Notes under the pieces: model-generated
What the model was told of the DNA's origin: nothing
Seen by the model: only the letters and a program-made list of their open reading frames with translations
Database searches by the model: none
Program-made: the position numbers and the translations under genes
Assembly (NCBI RefSeq): GCF_014190935.1
Contig: NZ_JACHVV010000005.1
Location: 248,001 to 312,000 of the forward strand
Source: Chryseomonas sp014190935
GTDB taxonomy: Bacteria > Pseudomonadota > Gammaproteobacteria > Pseudomonadales > Pseudomonadaceae
Direction: 5' to 3'
DNA length: 64,000 bases
Shown: piece after piece, positions 1 to 7,197 of the stretch
Numbering within the stretch: the first letter of the stretch is position 1
Layout of the letters: the number at the start of each line of letters is the position of its first letter

Positions 1-762
1 CCGGAGCGCTGGTTCGCCTTTGGCGAAGACGTCGACCTGCCCCTGCGCGAGCTGGACGTGATCCTGATGCGCAAGGATCCGCCCTTCGACAACGAGTTCG
101 TCTATGCCACCTACCTGCTGGAGCAGGCCGAGCGTGGCGGTACCCTGGTGGTCAACCGGCCCGCCAGCCTGCGCGACTGCAACGAGAAGTTCTTCGCCAC
201 CCTGTTTCCCCAGCTGTCGCCACCGACCCTGGTCAGCCGCCGCGCCGACATCATCCGCGAATTCGCCCGCACCCACGGCGACGTCATCCTCAAGCCGCTG
301 GACGGCATGGGCGGCAGCTCGGTGTTCCGTCACCGCGAAGGCGATCCCAATCTCTCGGTGATCCTCGAGACCCTGACCGCCCACGGTACCCAGCAGATCA
401 TCGCCCAGCGCTATCTGCCCGGCATCAAGGACGGCGACAAGCGCATCCTGATGATCGACGGCGAACCCGTGGACTATTGCCTGGCGCGCATTCCGGCCCA
501 GGGCGAGACTCGCGGCAACCTGGCCGCCGGTGGTCGCGGCGTCGCCCAGCCGCTGTCGGCACGGGATCGCGAGATCGCCGCGACGGTGGGCCCGGAATTG
601 CGCAAACGCGGCCTGTTCTTCGTCGGCCTGGACGTGATCGGCGAACACCTGACCGAGATCAACGTCACCAGCCCGACCTGCATCCGTGAGATCGATGCGG
701 CCTACGACACCCGCATCGCCGAGCGCCTGATGGACGTGATCGCGCAGAAACGCGCGGGCTGA
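1..762 (+). CDS. gshB: Glutathione synthetase, 3' part (5' end outside window)
   Basis: ATP-grasp ligase joining gamma-glutamylcysteine and glycine to make glutathione in the cytoplasm. The reading frame is open from base 1, so the N-terminal domain lies outside the window and 253 residues are visible. Family blocks seen include VNRPASLRDCNEK, LKPLDGMGGSSVF (the glycine-rich ATP loop), RYLPGIKDGDKRI, GGRGVAQPLSARD and EINVTSPTCIREID (metal and substrate binding), all very close to Pseudomonas GshB. The C terminus ends normally, followed by a strong hairpin and then tonB, the order seen in P. aeruginosa. Identification is secure; only the true start is unknown. Confidence 0.96.
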   Translation, partial: PERWFAFGEDVDLPLRELDVILMRKDPPFDNEFVYATYLLEQAERGGTLVVNRPASLRDCNEKFFATLFPQLSPPTLVSRRADIIREFARTHGDVILKPLDGMGGSSVFRHREGDPNLSVILETLTAHGTQQIIAQRYLPGIKDGDKRILMIDGEPVDYCLARIPAQGETRGNLAAGGRGVAQPLSARDREIAATVGPELRKRGLFFVGLDVIGEHLTEINVTSPTCIREIDAAYDTRIAERLMDVIAQKRAG

Positions 763-769
763 GGCGCGC

Positions 770-796
770 GTCCATGCCGCCCGCGGCGGCATGGAC
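770..796. terminator. Perfect hairpin between gshB and tonB
   Basis: A 12-bp perfect stem (GTCCATGCCGCC at 770-781 pairing with 785-796) closes a 3-base loop, 8 bases after the gshB stop. There is no T-run after it, so it may be a weak terminator or a processing or stability hairpin. Its right arm contains an ATG at 791 in frame with tonB, which argues against that ATG being the tonB start. Confidence 0.65.
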
Positions 797-865
797 AACC
801 GCGGACACAATCCGCAGACTGGCGCCAGCCCTGCCGCGCGTCCTCTGCCCTTGCCGACCCAGTCA

Positions 866-1744
866 ATGCCCAGCACCGCCTCTTCCCCCGCCGCCCAGGT
901 TCGTCCCGCCGACCGCCTGGGCTTCACGCTGCTCATCGCGACCCTGCTGCACGTCGTGCTGATTCTCGGCGTCGGCTTTTCGCTGCCCGAGCCTACCCAG
1001 ATCAGTCGCACCCTGGAGGTGACGCTGGCCAGCTTCAAGAGCGACGAAGCGCCCAAGCAGGCCGACTTCCTGGCCCAGGAAAACCAGCAGGGCAGCGGTA
1101 CGCTGGACAAGGCGGCGGCGCCGAGCACCCCGGTGCAGGCGCCCTTCCACGACAGCGAGATCCGCCAGGCCGCGCCTCCGGCTCGCCCGCCGGCGGCGGA
1201 TCGCGCCCAGGCACCCAAGGCCGCGGTGACCACCCGCGCCGCGCGCCCGACCAAGGCCGAACCCAGTCGCGAGACGCCGGAGCGGGAGCAGCGCGATGCA
1301 CCCAGCCCCGAGTCCGACAGCCAGGCCGCCGAACTCGCCAGCCTGGAAGCCCAGCTCGCCGAGGAGCGCCAGCAATACGCCAAGCGGCCGAAGATCTGGC
1401 GGATCAATGCCGCCTCGACGCAAAAGGACAAGGGCGCCCGCTACAAGGAAGAATGGCGGCGCAAGATCGAGCGCATCGGCAATCTCAACTACCCCGAGCA
1501 GGCCAAGCGCGACCGGCTCTACGGCAGCCTGCGCCTGCTGGTGGCCATCAACAAGGACGGCTCGCTCTACGAGGTCCAGGTGCTGGAATCCTCGGGACGC
1601 CCGGTACTCGACCAGGCGGCGCTGCGCATCGTCCGGCTGGCGGCGCCCTTCGCCCCCTTCAGCGGCGATCTGGCCGACATCGACCGGCTGGAGATCATCC
1701 GCACCTGGCGCTTCGAGCGCGGCGACCGCCTGTCCAGTCAATAG
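866..1744 (+). CDS. tonB: TonB-family energy transducer (TonB3-like)
   Basis: Inner-membrane protein of 292 residues that reaches through the periplasm. One N-terminal membrane segment (about residues 18-40, LGFTLLIATLLHVVLILG) is followed by a long Ala/Pro/Lys/Glu-rich linker and a C-terminal TonB domain of about 90 residues (NLNYPEQAKRDRLYGSL, then VQVLESSGRPVLDQAAL). No exbB or exbD lies nearby, so it must share ExbBD encoded elsewhere or act alone. The same position next to gshB and algH in P. aeruginosa holds TonB3, reported to be needed for twitching and pilus assembly; that role here is inference. The in-frame ATG at 791 would add 25 residues but sits inside a perfect hairpin, so I prefer 866, although neither start has a strong ribosome site. 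Confidence 0.85.
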   Translation: MPSTASSPAAQVRPADRLGFTLLIATLLHVVLILGVGFSLPEPTQISRTLEVTLASFKSDEAPKQADFLAQENQQGSGTLDKAAAPSTPVQAPFHDSEIRQAAPPARPPAADRAQAPKAAVTTRAARPTKAEPSRETPEREQRDAPSPESDSQAAELASLEAQLAEERQQYAKRPKIWRINAASTQKDKGARYKEEWRRKIERIGNLNYPEQAKRDRLYGSLRLLVAINKDGSLYEVQVLESSGRPVLDQAALRIVRLAAPFAPFSGDLADIDRLEIIRTWRFERGDRLSSQ

Positions 1745-1799
1745 CCCGGGACACCGTTGGACTTGAAGCCGGACCGCGCAACCGGGAAACTTGCCGGTC

Positions 1800-2369
1800 A
1801 TGAAGCCGACCTCCAGCACCACCCTACAGCACCAGCTCCTGATCGCCATGCCGCAGATGGACGATCCCAATTTCGCCGAGACGGTGATCTACCTCGTCGA
1901 CCACGGCCCGGATGGCGCCATGGGCCTGGTGATCAACCGGCCCAATGGCCTGCACCTGGACGATCTGCTCGAACAGCTGCGTCCCGAGATACCGGCCACT
2001 CTGGAAGATGCCCGGGTCGTGCTCTATGCCGGCGGCCCGGTACAGACCGATCGCGGCTTCGTGCTGCACGACGCCGGCCCGGTGTTCCAGAACACCCTGG
2101 AACTCGAAGCCCTCAGCCTGACCACCTCGCCGGACGTGCTCTTCGCCCTCTCCGACGGCACCGGCCCGAGCCGCCACCTGATCACCCTGGGCTACAGCGG
2201 CTGGGGACCCGGTCAGCTGGAAGAAGAGCTCGCCGCCAATCTCTGGCTCACCACCCCGGCCACCAGCGCCCTGCTGTTCGAGACGCCGAGCGAGCAGCGC
2301 CTCAGCGCGGCCGCCGCCCTGCTCGGGGTCGACCTGCGCCTGCTCTCGCGCCAGGCGGGCCACGCATGA
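1800..2369 (+). CDS. algH: YqgE/AlgH family protein
   Basis: A 189-residue cytoplasmic protein of the UPF0301 (YqgE/AlgH) family. Conserved blocks seen are HQLLIAMPQMDDPNFAETV, GAMGLVINRPNGL, GGPVQTDRGFVLH and LGYSGWGPGQLEEE, and the C terminus RQAGHA matches the P. aeruginosa protein. AlgH was named as an alginate regulator in P. aeruginosa, but its biochemical role is not settled. The ATG at 1800 is preferred over an upstream TTG at 1791 because it gives the family N terminus. The stop overlaps the ruvX start as ATGA, suggesting coupled translation. This algH-ruvX pairing is widely conserved. Confidence 0.93.
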   Translation: MKPTSSTTLQHQLLIAMPQMDDPNFAETVIYLVDHGPDGAMGLVINRPNGLHLDDLLEQLRPEIPATLEDARVVLYAGGPVQTDRGFVLHDAGPVFQNTLELEALSLTTSPDVLFALSDGTGPSRHLITLGYSGWGPGQLEEELAANLWLTTPATSALLFETPSEQRLSAAAALLGVDLRLLSRQAGHA

Positions 2370-2818
2370 GCGCGCCCAGCGGACTCTACCTGGGCTTCGA
2401 CTACGGCACCCGGCAGATCGGCGTCGCCGTCGGCCAGGCCGTGACCGGCCAGGCCCGTGAACTGCTCACCCTCAAGGCGCAGAACGGCGTACCCGACTGG
2501 CAGCAGATCCAGCGCCTGCTGGACGAGTGGCGGCCTACCGCCCTGGTGGTCGGGCTGCCCCTGAACATGGACGGCACGCCCAGCGAGATGAGCGAGCGCG
2601 CCGAACGCTTCGCCCGCCGCCTGCAGGGGCGCTACGGCCTGCCCGTGCATACCCATGACGAGCGCCTCACCACCTATGCCGCCAAGGGCGAGCGCCTGCA
2701 GGGCGGTCAGCGCGACGGTTATCGCGAACGCCCGGTGGACGCCCTTGCCGCCGCCCTCCTCCTGGAAGGCTGGCTGACCCAACAACTGGAACGGGCCGCG
2801 CGCCCGCAATCGGAGTAG
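2366..2818 (+). CDS. ruvX: RuvX/YqgF Holliday-junction resolvase-like RNase H-fold nuclease
   Basis: A 150-residue protein of the YqgF family, essential in many bacteria and linked to pre-16S rRNA 5'-end processing, with an RNase H fold. Visible signatures are GFDYGTRQIGVAVGQ at the N terminus (first catalytic Asp), VVGLPLNMDGTPSEM in the middle and the HTHDERLTTYAA block carrying a further acidic residue. It overlaps algH by 4 bases and is followed 2 bases later by pyrR, so it sits inside an algH-ruvX-pyrR-pyrB-pyrC' transcription unit. Confidence 0.94.
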   Translation: MSAPSGLYLGFDYGTRQIGVAVGQAVTGQARELLTLKAQNGVPDWQQIQRLLDEWRPTALVVGLPLNMDGTPSEMSERAERFARRLQGRYGLPVHTHDERLTTYAAKGERLQGGQRDGYRERPVDALAAALLLEGWLTQQLERAARPQSE

Positions 2819-2820
2819 CC

Positions 2821-3330
2821 ATGCACCTGCCCTCTCCCGCCGAGCTCCTGCCGCGGCTGGCCGCCGACCTGCGCCTGTCGCTGGAGCGCCGTGGCATCAC
2901 CGATCCCGGCTTCGTCGGCATCCACACCGGCGGCCTCTGGGTCGCCGAGGCCCTGCTGGCCGAACTCGGCCTGGACACCCCGCTGGGCAGCCTGGACGTC
3001 TCCTTCTACCGCGACGACTTCACCCAGAAGGGCCTGCATCCGCAGGTGCGCCCCTCGGCCCTGCCGTTCGAGATCGACGGTCGCCACCTGGTGCTGGTGG
3101 ACGATGTGCTGATGAGCGGCCGCACCGTGCGCGCGGCGCTCAACGAACTCTTCGACTATGGCCGTCCCGCCAGTGTGACCCTGGTCTGCCTGCTGGACGT
3201 CAATGCCCGCGAATTGCCGATCCAGCCCGACGTGGTGGGCGCCACCCTGAGCCTGGCCCCCACCCAGCGCGTCAAGCTGACCGGCCCCTCGCCGCTCGCC
3301 CTCGAATACCGCGACGTCCCCGCCGCCTGA
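2821..3330 (+). CDS. pyrR: PyrR-type bifunctional regulator/uracil phosphoribosyltransferase
   Basis: A 169-residue type I phosphoribosyltransferase. The PRPP-binding loop reads LVLVDDVLMSGRTVRAAL (about residues 89-106), and the GIHTGGLWVAEAL and SFYRDDF blocks match the PyrR family. In Gram-positive bacteria PyrR controls pyr attenuation; in pseudomonads the gene precedes pyrB-pyrC' but its regulatory mechanism is less clear. I saw no obvious attenuator between pyrR and pyrB: the gap is only 15 bases. A GGAG ribosome site (CGGAGTAGCC) precedes the ATG. Confidence 0.93.
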   Translation: MHLPSPAELLPRLAADLRLSLERRGITDPGFVGIHTGGLWVAEALLAELGLDTPLGSLDVSFYRDDFTQKGLHPQVRPSALPFEIDGRHLVLVDDVLMSGRTVRAALNELFDYGRPASVTLVCLLDVNARELPIQPDVVGATLSLAPTQRVKLTGPSPLALEYRDVPAA

Positions 3331-3345
3331 CCTGGATCTGCTGCC

Positions 3346-4344
3346 ATGACCGACGCTACGCGCTCGCTGCAACTCAACGCCCAGGGCCAATTGCGCCATT
3401 TCCTGTCACTCGACGACCTGCCCGCCGAACTCCTCACCGAATTGCTCGATACCGCCGACTCCTTTCTCGAGGTCGGGGCCCGGGCAGTGAAGAAGGTGCC
3501 ACTGCTGCGCGGCAAGACCGTGTGCAACGTCTTCTTCGAGAATTCGACCCGCACCCGCACCACCTTCGAACTGGCCGCCAAGCGGCTGTCGGCGGACGTC
3601 ATCACCCTCAACGTCTCCACCTCCTCCACCAGCAAGGGCGAGACGCTGTTCGACACCCTGCGCAACCTGGAAGCCATGGCCGCCGACATGTTCGTGGTGC
3701 GCCACGCCGATTCCGGCGCCGCCCACTTCATCGCCGAGCACGTCTGCCCGGATGTGGCCATCATCAATGGCGGTGACGGCCGCCATGCGCACCCCACCCA
3801 GGGCATGCTCGACATGCTGACCATCCGCCGCCACAAGGGTGACTTCGCCAACCTCTCGGTGGCCATCGTCGGCGACATCCTGCACTCCCGGGTCGCCCGT
3901 TCCGACATGCTGGCGCTGCGCACCCTGGGCTGCCGCGACATCCGCGTGGTCGCCCCGCGCACCCTGCTGCCGGTCGGTCTCGAAGAGCTCTATGGCGTGC
4001 GCACCTGCACCGACCTGGCCGAGGGCCTGGACGGCGTGGACGTGGTGATCATGCTGCGCCTGCAGCGCGAGCGCATGCAGGGCGGCCTGCTGCCCAGCGA
4101 AGGCGAGTACTACCGGCTGTTCGGCCTGACCCGCCAGCGCCTGGCCCGCGCCAAGCCCGACGCCATCGTCATGCATCCCGGCCCGATCAACCGCGGTGTG
4201 GAGATCGAGTCGGCGGTCGCCGATGGCGAGCAGTCGGTCATCCTGAACCAGGTCACCTACGGCATCGCGGTCCGCATGGCGGTGCTGTCGATGACCATGA
4301 GCGGGCAGACGGCCCAGCGTCAGCTACAGGAGAATGCGCAGTGA
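3346..4344 (+). CDS. pyrB: Aspartate carbamoyltransferase, catalytic chain
   Basis: A 332-residue ATCase that condenses carbamoyl phosphate and aspartate, the committed step of pyrimidine synthesis. The carbamoyl-phosphate site FENSTRTRTTFELAAKRL, NGGDGRHAHPTQGMLDML and HPGPINRGVEI are all intact. As in other pseudomonads no pyrI follows. The next gene is the dihydroorotase-like pyrC', whose product is known to form a dodecameric complex with PyrB in this genus. The N-terminal extension of about 20 residues before FLSLDDL is typical of this class. The stop overlaps the pyrC' GTG start. Confidence 0.97.
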   Translation: MTDATRSLQLNAQGQLRHFLSLDDLPAELLTELLDTADSFLEVGARAVKKVPLLRGKTVCNVFFENSTRTRTTFELAAKRLSADVITLNVSTSSTSKGETLFDTLRNLEAMAADMFVVRHADSGAAHFIAEHVCPDVAIINGGDGRHAHPTQGMLDMLTIRRHKGDFANLSVAIVGDILHSRVARSDMLALRTLGCRDIRVVAPRTLLPVGLEELYGVRTCTDLAEGLDGVDVVIMLRLQRERMQGGLLPSEGEYYRLFGLTRQRLARAKPDAIVMHPGPINRGVEIESAVADGEQSVILNQVTYGIAVRMAVLSMTMSGQTAQRQLQENAQ

Positions 4345-5618
4345 GCCTGAGCATCCGCAATGCCCGGGTGATCGACCCGGCCACCGGCCTCGACCAGATC
4401 AGCGATGTCCATGTCGACCAGGGTCGCATCCTCGCCCTCGGTGAAGCACCCCAGGGCTTTCAGGCCGACGAGCAGCTGGACGCCAGCGGCCTGATCCTGG
4501 CCCCCGGCCTGGTCGACCTGGATGTCGCCCTGTGCGAACCGGGCCTGACCCGCAAGGGCAACGTCGACAGCGAGACCCGCGCCGCTGCGGCCGGAGGCGT
4601 CACCAGCCTGTGCTGTCCGCCCACCACCCGTCCGGTGCTGGACACCACCGCGGTGGCCGAACTCATCCTCGATCGGGCGCGCACCGCCGATCACGCCCGC
4701 GTCCATCCCATCGGCGCCCTGACCAAGGGCCTGGCCGGCGAGCAGCTGTCGGAGCTGATGGCTTTGCGCGACGCCGGTTGCGTGGCCTTTACCAACGGCC
4801 TGCAACCCTTCGAGAACCTGCGGGTGCAGCGGCGCGCGCTGGAATATGCCGCCACCTTCGACCTCACCGTGGTCTTTACCGCCCTGGATGCCGAGCTGGC
4901 CCACGGCGGTCTGGCCCACGAAGGCCCCACCGCCAGCTTCCTGGGGCTCACCGGGATCCCGGAAACCGCGGAAACCATCGCCCTGTCGCGTGACCTGCTG
5001 CTGGTGGAACAGAGCGGCGTACGCGCCCACTTCGGGCAGCTGACCAGTGCCCGCGCGGTGGAGATGATCGCCGCCGCCCAGGCCCGCGGCCTGCCGGTGA
5101 CCGCCGATGTGGCGCTCTACCAGCTGCTGCTCACCGACGAGGCGCTGCAGGGCTTTTCCAGCCTCTATCACGTCAAGCCGCCGCTGCGTACCGCGCGTGA
5201 TCGCGACGCCCTGAGAGCCGGGGTGCGGGACGGCGTGATCGGTGCCATCTCCAGCCACCACCAGCCCCATGAGGCGGACGCCAAGCTGGCGCCCTTCGCC
5301 GCTACCGAGCCGGGCATCAGCAGTGTCGAATTGCTGTTGCCGCTGGCCCTGACCCTGGTGGCCGACGGCCTGCTGGATCTGCCGACCCTGCTGGCACGCC
5401 TGACCAGCGGCCCGGCCCAGGCGCTGCGCCTCGCGGCGGGCCGCCTGGCCAAGGACCTGCCGGCCGACCTGGTGCTGTTCGTCCAGCAGCCGACCGCCCA
5501 GGCCGCGACGCCCTGGCTGTCCCGCGGCCGCAACTGCCCCTTCCAGGGCCTCACCCTGGCGGGACGCGTCGAGCGCACCCTGGTGGGCGGCCGCACCACC
5601 TACCGGCGTGACGCCTGA
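4341..5618 (+). CDS. pyrC': Non-catalytic dihydroorotase-like subunit PyrC' (PyrX)
   Basis: A 425-residue amidohydrolase-fold protein related to dihydroorotase. The zinc-binding HxH that normally follows the first strand is missing: the sequence at residues 59-63 reads D-L-D-V-A instead of D-L-H-V-H, which marks the inactive PyrC' that holds PyrB together rather than an enzyme. Other family blocks remain (AAAAGGVTSLCCPPTTRPV, ISSHHQPHEADAK, LTSGPAQALRL). It starts at a GTG inside the pyrB stop (GTGA overlap) and ends just before a strong bidirectional terminator. A functional dihydroorotase must be encoded elsewhere. Confidence 0.94.
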   Translation: MSLSIRNARVIDPATGLDQISDVHVDQGRILALGEAPQGFQADEQLDASGLILAPGLVDLDVALCEPGLTRKGNVDSETRAAAAGGVTSLCCPPTTRPVLDTTAVAELILDRARTADHARVHPIGALTKGLAGEQLSELMALRDAGCVAFTNGLQPFENLRVQRRALEYAATFDLTVVFTALDAELAHGGLAHEGPTASFLGLTGIPETAETIALSRDLLLVEQSGVRAHFGQLTSARAVEMIAAAQARGLPVTADVALYQLLLTDEALQGFSSLYHVKPPLRTARDRDALRAGVRDGVIGAISSHHQPHEADAKLAPFAATEPGISSVELLLPLALTLVADGLLDLPTLLARLTSGPAQALRLAAGRLAKDLPADLVLFVQQPTAQAATPWLSRGRNCPFQGLTLAGRVERTLVGGRTTYRRDA

Positions 5619-5622
5619 ATAG

Positions 5623-5654
5623 AAGAAGGGGCTCCGCGGAGCCCCTTCTTTTTG
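5623..5654. terminator. Bidirectional Rho-independent terminator after pyrC'
   Basis: A perfect inverted repeat (AAGAAGGGGCTCCG at 5623-5636 and its complement at 5637-5650) is followed by further T residues, with an A-rich left edge. It lies between the convergent pyrC' and TM2-protein genes and can serve both strands. Confidence 0.9.
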
Positions 5655-5668
5655 CCGTTCAACCGGAC

Positions 5669-6073
5669 CTAGCGCACCAGCCGCCGGCGGTTCTCCTCGG
5701 AGATCTGCGAGTTGAGCGTCCAGAAGTCGTAGAGCACGCCCAGCAGGAAGAAACCCGCCGTAAAGAAATAGAGGATGGCGGTGATCCACTTGCCCAGGTA
5801 GAGGCGGTGGACGCCGAAGATGCCGAGAAAGGTCAGCAGGATCCAGCCGAGGCTGTAGTTGAGGGAGCCGGACTGGAAGCGCAGATCCGCCTCGCGATCC
5901 ATGGCCGGGATCAGGAACAGATCGATCAGCCAGCCGATGCCCAGCAGGCCCAGGGTGCAGAACCAGATGGTGCCGGTGACCGGCTTGCCATAGTAGAAGC
6001 GATGGGCGCCGAGAAAACCGAAGGTCCACAGCAGATAGCCCATGACCTTGCTGTGGGTGTCCTGATACTGCAT
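5669..6073 (-). CDS. TM2 domain-containing membrane protein with internally duplicated units
   Basis: A 134-residue integral membrane protein. Two TM2-like units follow one another: GYLLWTFGFLGAHRFYYGK (about residues 12-30) with a second hydrophobic segment, then GWILLTFLGIFGVHRLYLGK (about 76-95) with another, giving four probable membrane segments. The G-x-H-R-x-Y-x-G-K motif typical of TM2 proteins appears in both halves. The function of bacterial TM2 proteins is unknown. The gene stands alone, convergent with pyrC' and divergent from the NlpC/P60 gene, with a GAGG-type ribosome site upstream of the ATG. Confidence 0.85.
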   Translation of the reverse strand: MQYQDTHSKVMGYLLWTFGFLGAHRFYYGKPVTGTIWFCTLGLLGIGWLIDLFLIPAMDREADLRFQSGSLNYSLGWILLTFLGIFGVHRLYLGKWITAILYFFTAGFFLLGVLYDFWTLNSQISEENRRRLVR

Positions 6074-6256
6074 GCCTGCGACCTCGCGACTTAAGGAAAA
6101 GACCCGCCTTACCTACACCCTTACCTTCACCGTGACTTTATGTCGAAAACTGGATGAATGCCCAGGGAGTCTCACTGGTTGGCGCTCAAGGGACCTCACT
6201 TTCCGCTAAAAATTACATAATTTCTTGATGAGAGGTGCACAAAATATCCACAGGGT

Positions 6257-6267
6257 TGGTATAGAAT
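6257..6267 (+). promoter_or_regulatory. Possible extended -10 promoter for the NlpC/P60 gene
   Basis: TGGTATAGAAT has the TGnTATAnn form of an extended -10 element, 34 bases before the ATG at 6301. No convincing -35 is seen at the proper distance, as expected for extended -10 promoters. The 227-base spacer 6074-6300 is otherwise AT-richer than its surroundings, with no gene seen. Confidence 0.4.
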
Positions 6268-6300
6268 CCCTCGCTTCGATCTTCAGACACCCCTACGACA

Positions 6301-7065
6301 ATGCGTTTATTTCTTCTGACATGGCTCTCCGCCTGTCTTGTACTGCCAGCGGCGGTGCAAGCGAAAGAGAACTCTGCAGCGCGCACTGCCGCTCCGGTCC
6401 ACAAGGTCGCAGCCCGGCATGTCACCGCCGCCTCAGCTCCCAAGACCGCCGCCCGGCACGCCTCCGCTGCTCCCGCGCCCAAGGCCGCCGCTCGCCACGT
6501 CGCGAAGGTGGACCCCACCCAGGCAGCCTCCGCCGCCCGCGCCAAGCACGCCGCCCGCGCCACCAGCGCCCTGCACCGTAAGCAGGCCACCGCCCAGGCG
6601 GCCACCCGCAACGTCGGTGCCCAGGTCGCGACCCGCGCCATGGACCTGGTCGGTACGCCCTATCGCTTCGGCGGTACCAATCCGCAGAACGGCCTGGATT
6701 GCAGCGGCCTGGTGAACTACGTCTATCGTGACGTGCACAACGTCAAGCTGCCGCGCACCTCCCGGGAACTGGCCCAGCTCAAGGGACCCAAGGTCGCCCG
6801 TGGCGATCTCAAGGCCGGCGACCTGGTGTTCTTCAAGACCGGTCAGCGCAGCGGCATCGATCACGTCGCCATCTACCTGGGCAACGATCGCTTCGTCCAT
6901 GCCCCGCGCAGTGGCGAGAGCGTGCGCGTCGACCATCTGAGCAAGCCCTACTGGACCAAGCGTTTCGCCTCGGCCAAGCGCGTGCTGCAGCAGCCCACCA
7001 CCCTGGCGGCGGAAACCGATCCCGTCGCGGACAAGCCGCGTACCAAGCGTACCCGCAAGTCCTGA
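6301..7065 (+). CDS. Secreted NlpC/P60 family peptidoglycan endopeptidase
   Basis: A 254-residue exported hydrolase expected to cut peptide stems of peptidoglycan in the periplasm. A signal peptide (residues 1-21, ending AVQA) is followed by a basic Ala/Lys/Arg/His-rich linker that contains three copies of a 13-residue unit (residues 36-48, 49-61, 62-74), each with AARH in the same place. The NlpC/P60 domain covers about residues 108-225, with the catalytic Cys at 134 (GLDCSGLVNY), a His at 188 (DHVAIYLG) and a third polar residue, His 200 (FVHAP). The tail is rich in Lys, Arg and Thr. It is a single gene between two hairpins; the substrate bond is not deducible from sequence. Confidence 0.9.
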   Translation: MRLFLLTWLSACLVLPAAVQAKENSAARTAAPVHKVAARHVTAASAPKTAARHASAAPAPKAAARHVAKVDPTQAASAARAKHAARATSALHRKQATAQAATRNVGAQVATRAMDLVGTPYRFGGTNPQNGLDCSGLVNYVYRDVHNVKLPRTSRELAQLKGPKVARGDLKAGDLVFFKTGQRSGIDHVAIYLGNDRFVHAPRSGESVRVDHLSKPYWTKRFASAKRVLQQPTTLAAETDPVADKPRTKRTRKS

Positions 7066-7078
7066 TCCCTCCCCCTCG

Positions 7079-7106
7079 CTCCGCCGGGCACTACCGCCCG
7101 GCGGAG
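7079..7106. terminator. Hairpin after the NlpC/P60 gene
   Basis: An 11-bp perfect stem (CTCCGCCGGGC at 7079-7089 with 7096-7106) closes a 6-base loop, 13 bases after the stop. No T-run follows, so termination strength is uncertain. Confidence 0.6.
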
Positions 7107-7141
7107 TGTCGCTCCACTCGGCGCCGCCTGGCGCAAAGCCA

Positions 7142-7171
7142 TTGAACGACGCTCCGCTTCCCGGATACTGT
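7142..7171 (+). promoter_or_regulatory. Probable sigma-70 promoter of the radical SAM/UdgX operon
   Basis: TTGAAC (7142-7147) and TACTGT (7166-7171) are separated by 18 bases. The -10 overlaps the left half of the LexA-type box at 7168-7183, the arrangement expected for a repressed SOS promoter. Confidence 0.5.
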
Positions 7172-7183
7172 ATGCAATCACAG
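7168..7183. promoter_or_regulatory. LexA-type SOS box upstream of the radical SAM/UdgX operon
   Basis: The 16-base sequence CTGTATGCAATCACAG fits CTGT-N8-ACAG exactly, the core of the gammaproteobacterial LexA operator. It lies 14 bases before the ATG at 7198 and overlaps the likely -10 element. The downstream genes are predicted DNA-repair genes, which supports the assignment. A chance match is possible but the position makes it unlikely. Confidence 0.75.
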
Positions 7184-7197
7184 TCCAGGAGATCTCG

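Noticed and set aside
791..865. Longer tonB start at 791
   Set aside because: The ATG is inside the right arm of a perfect hairpin and has no ribosome site.
863..1870. Minus-strand frame opposite tonB
   Set aside because: Antisense shadow of tonB with low-complexity sequence.
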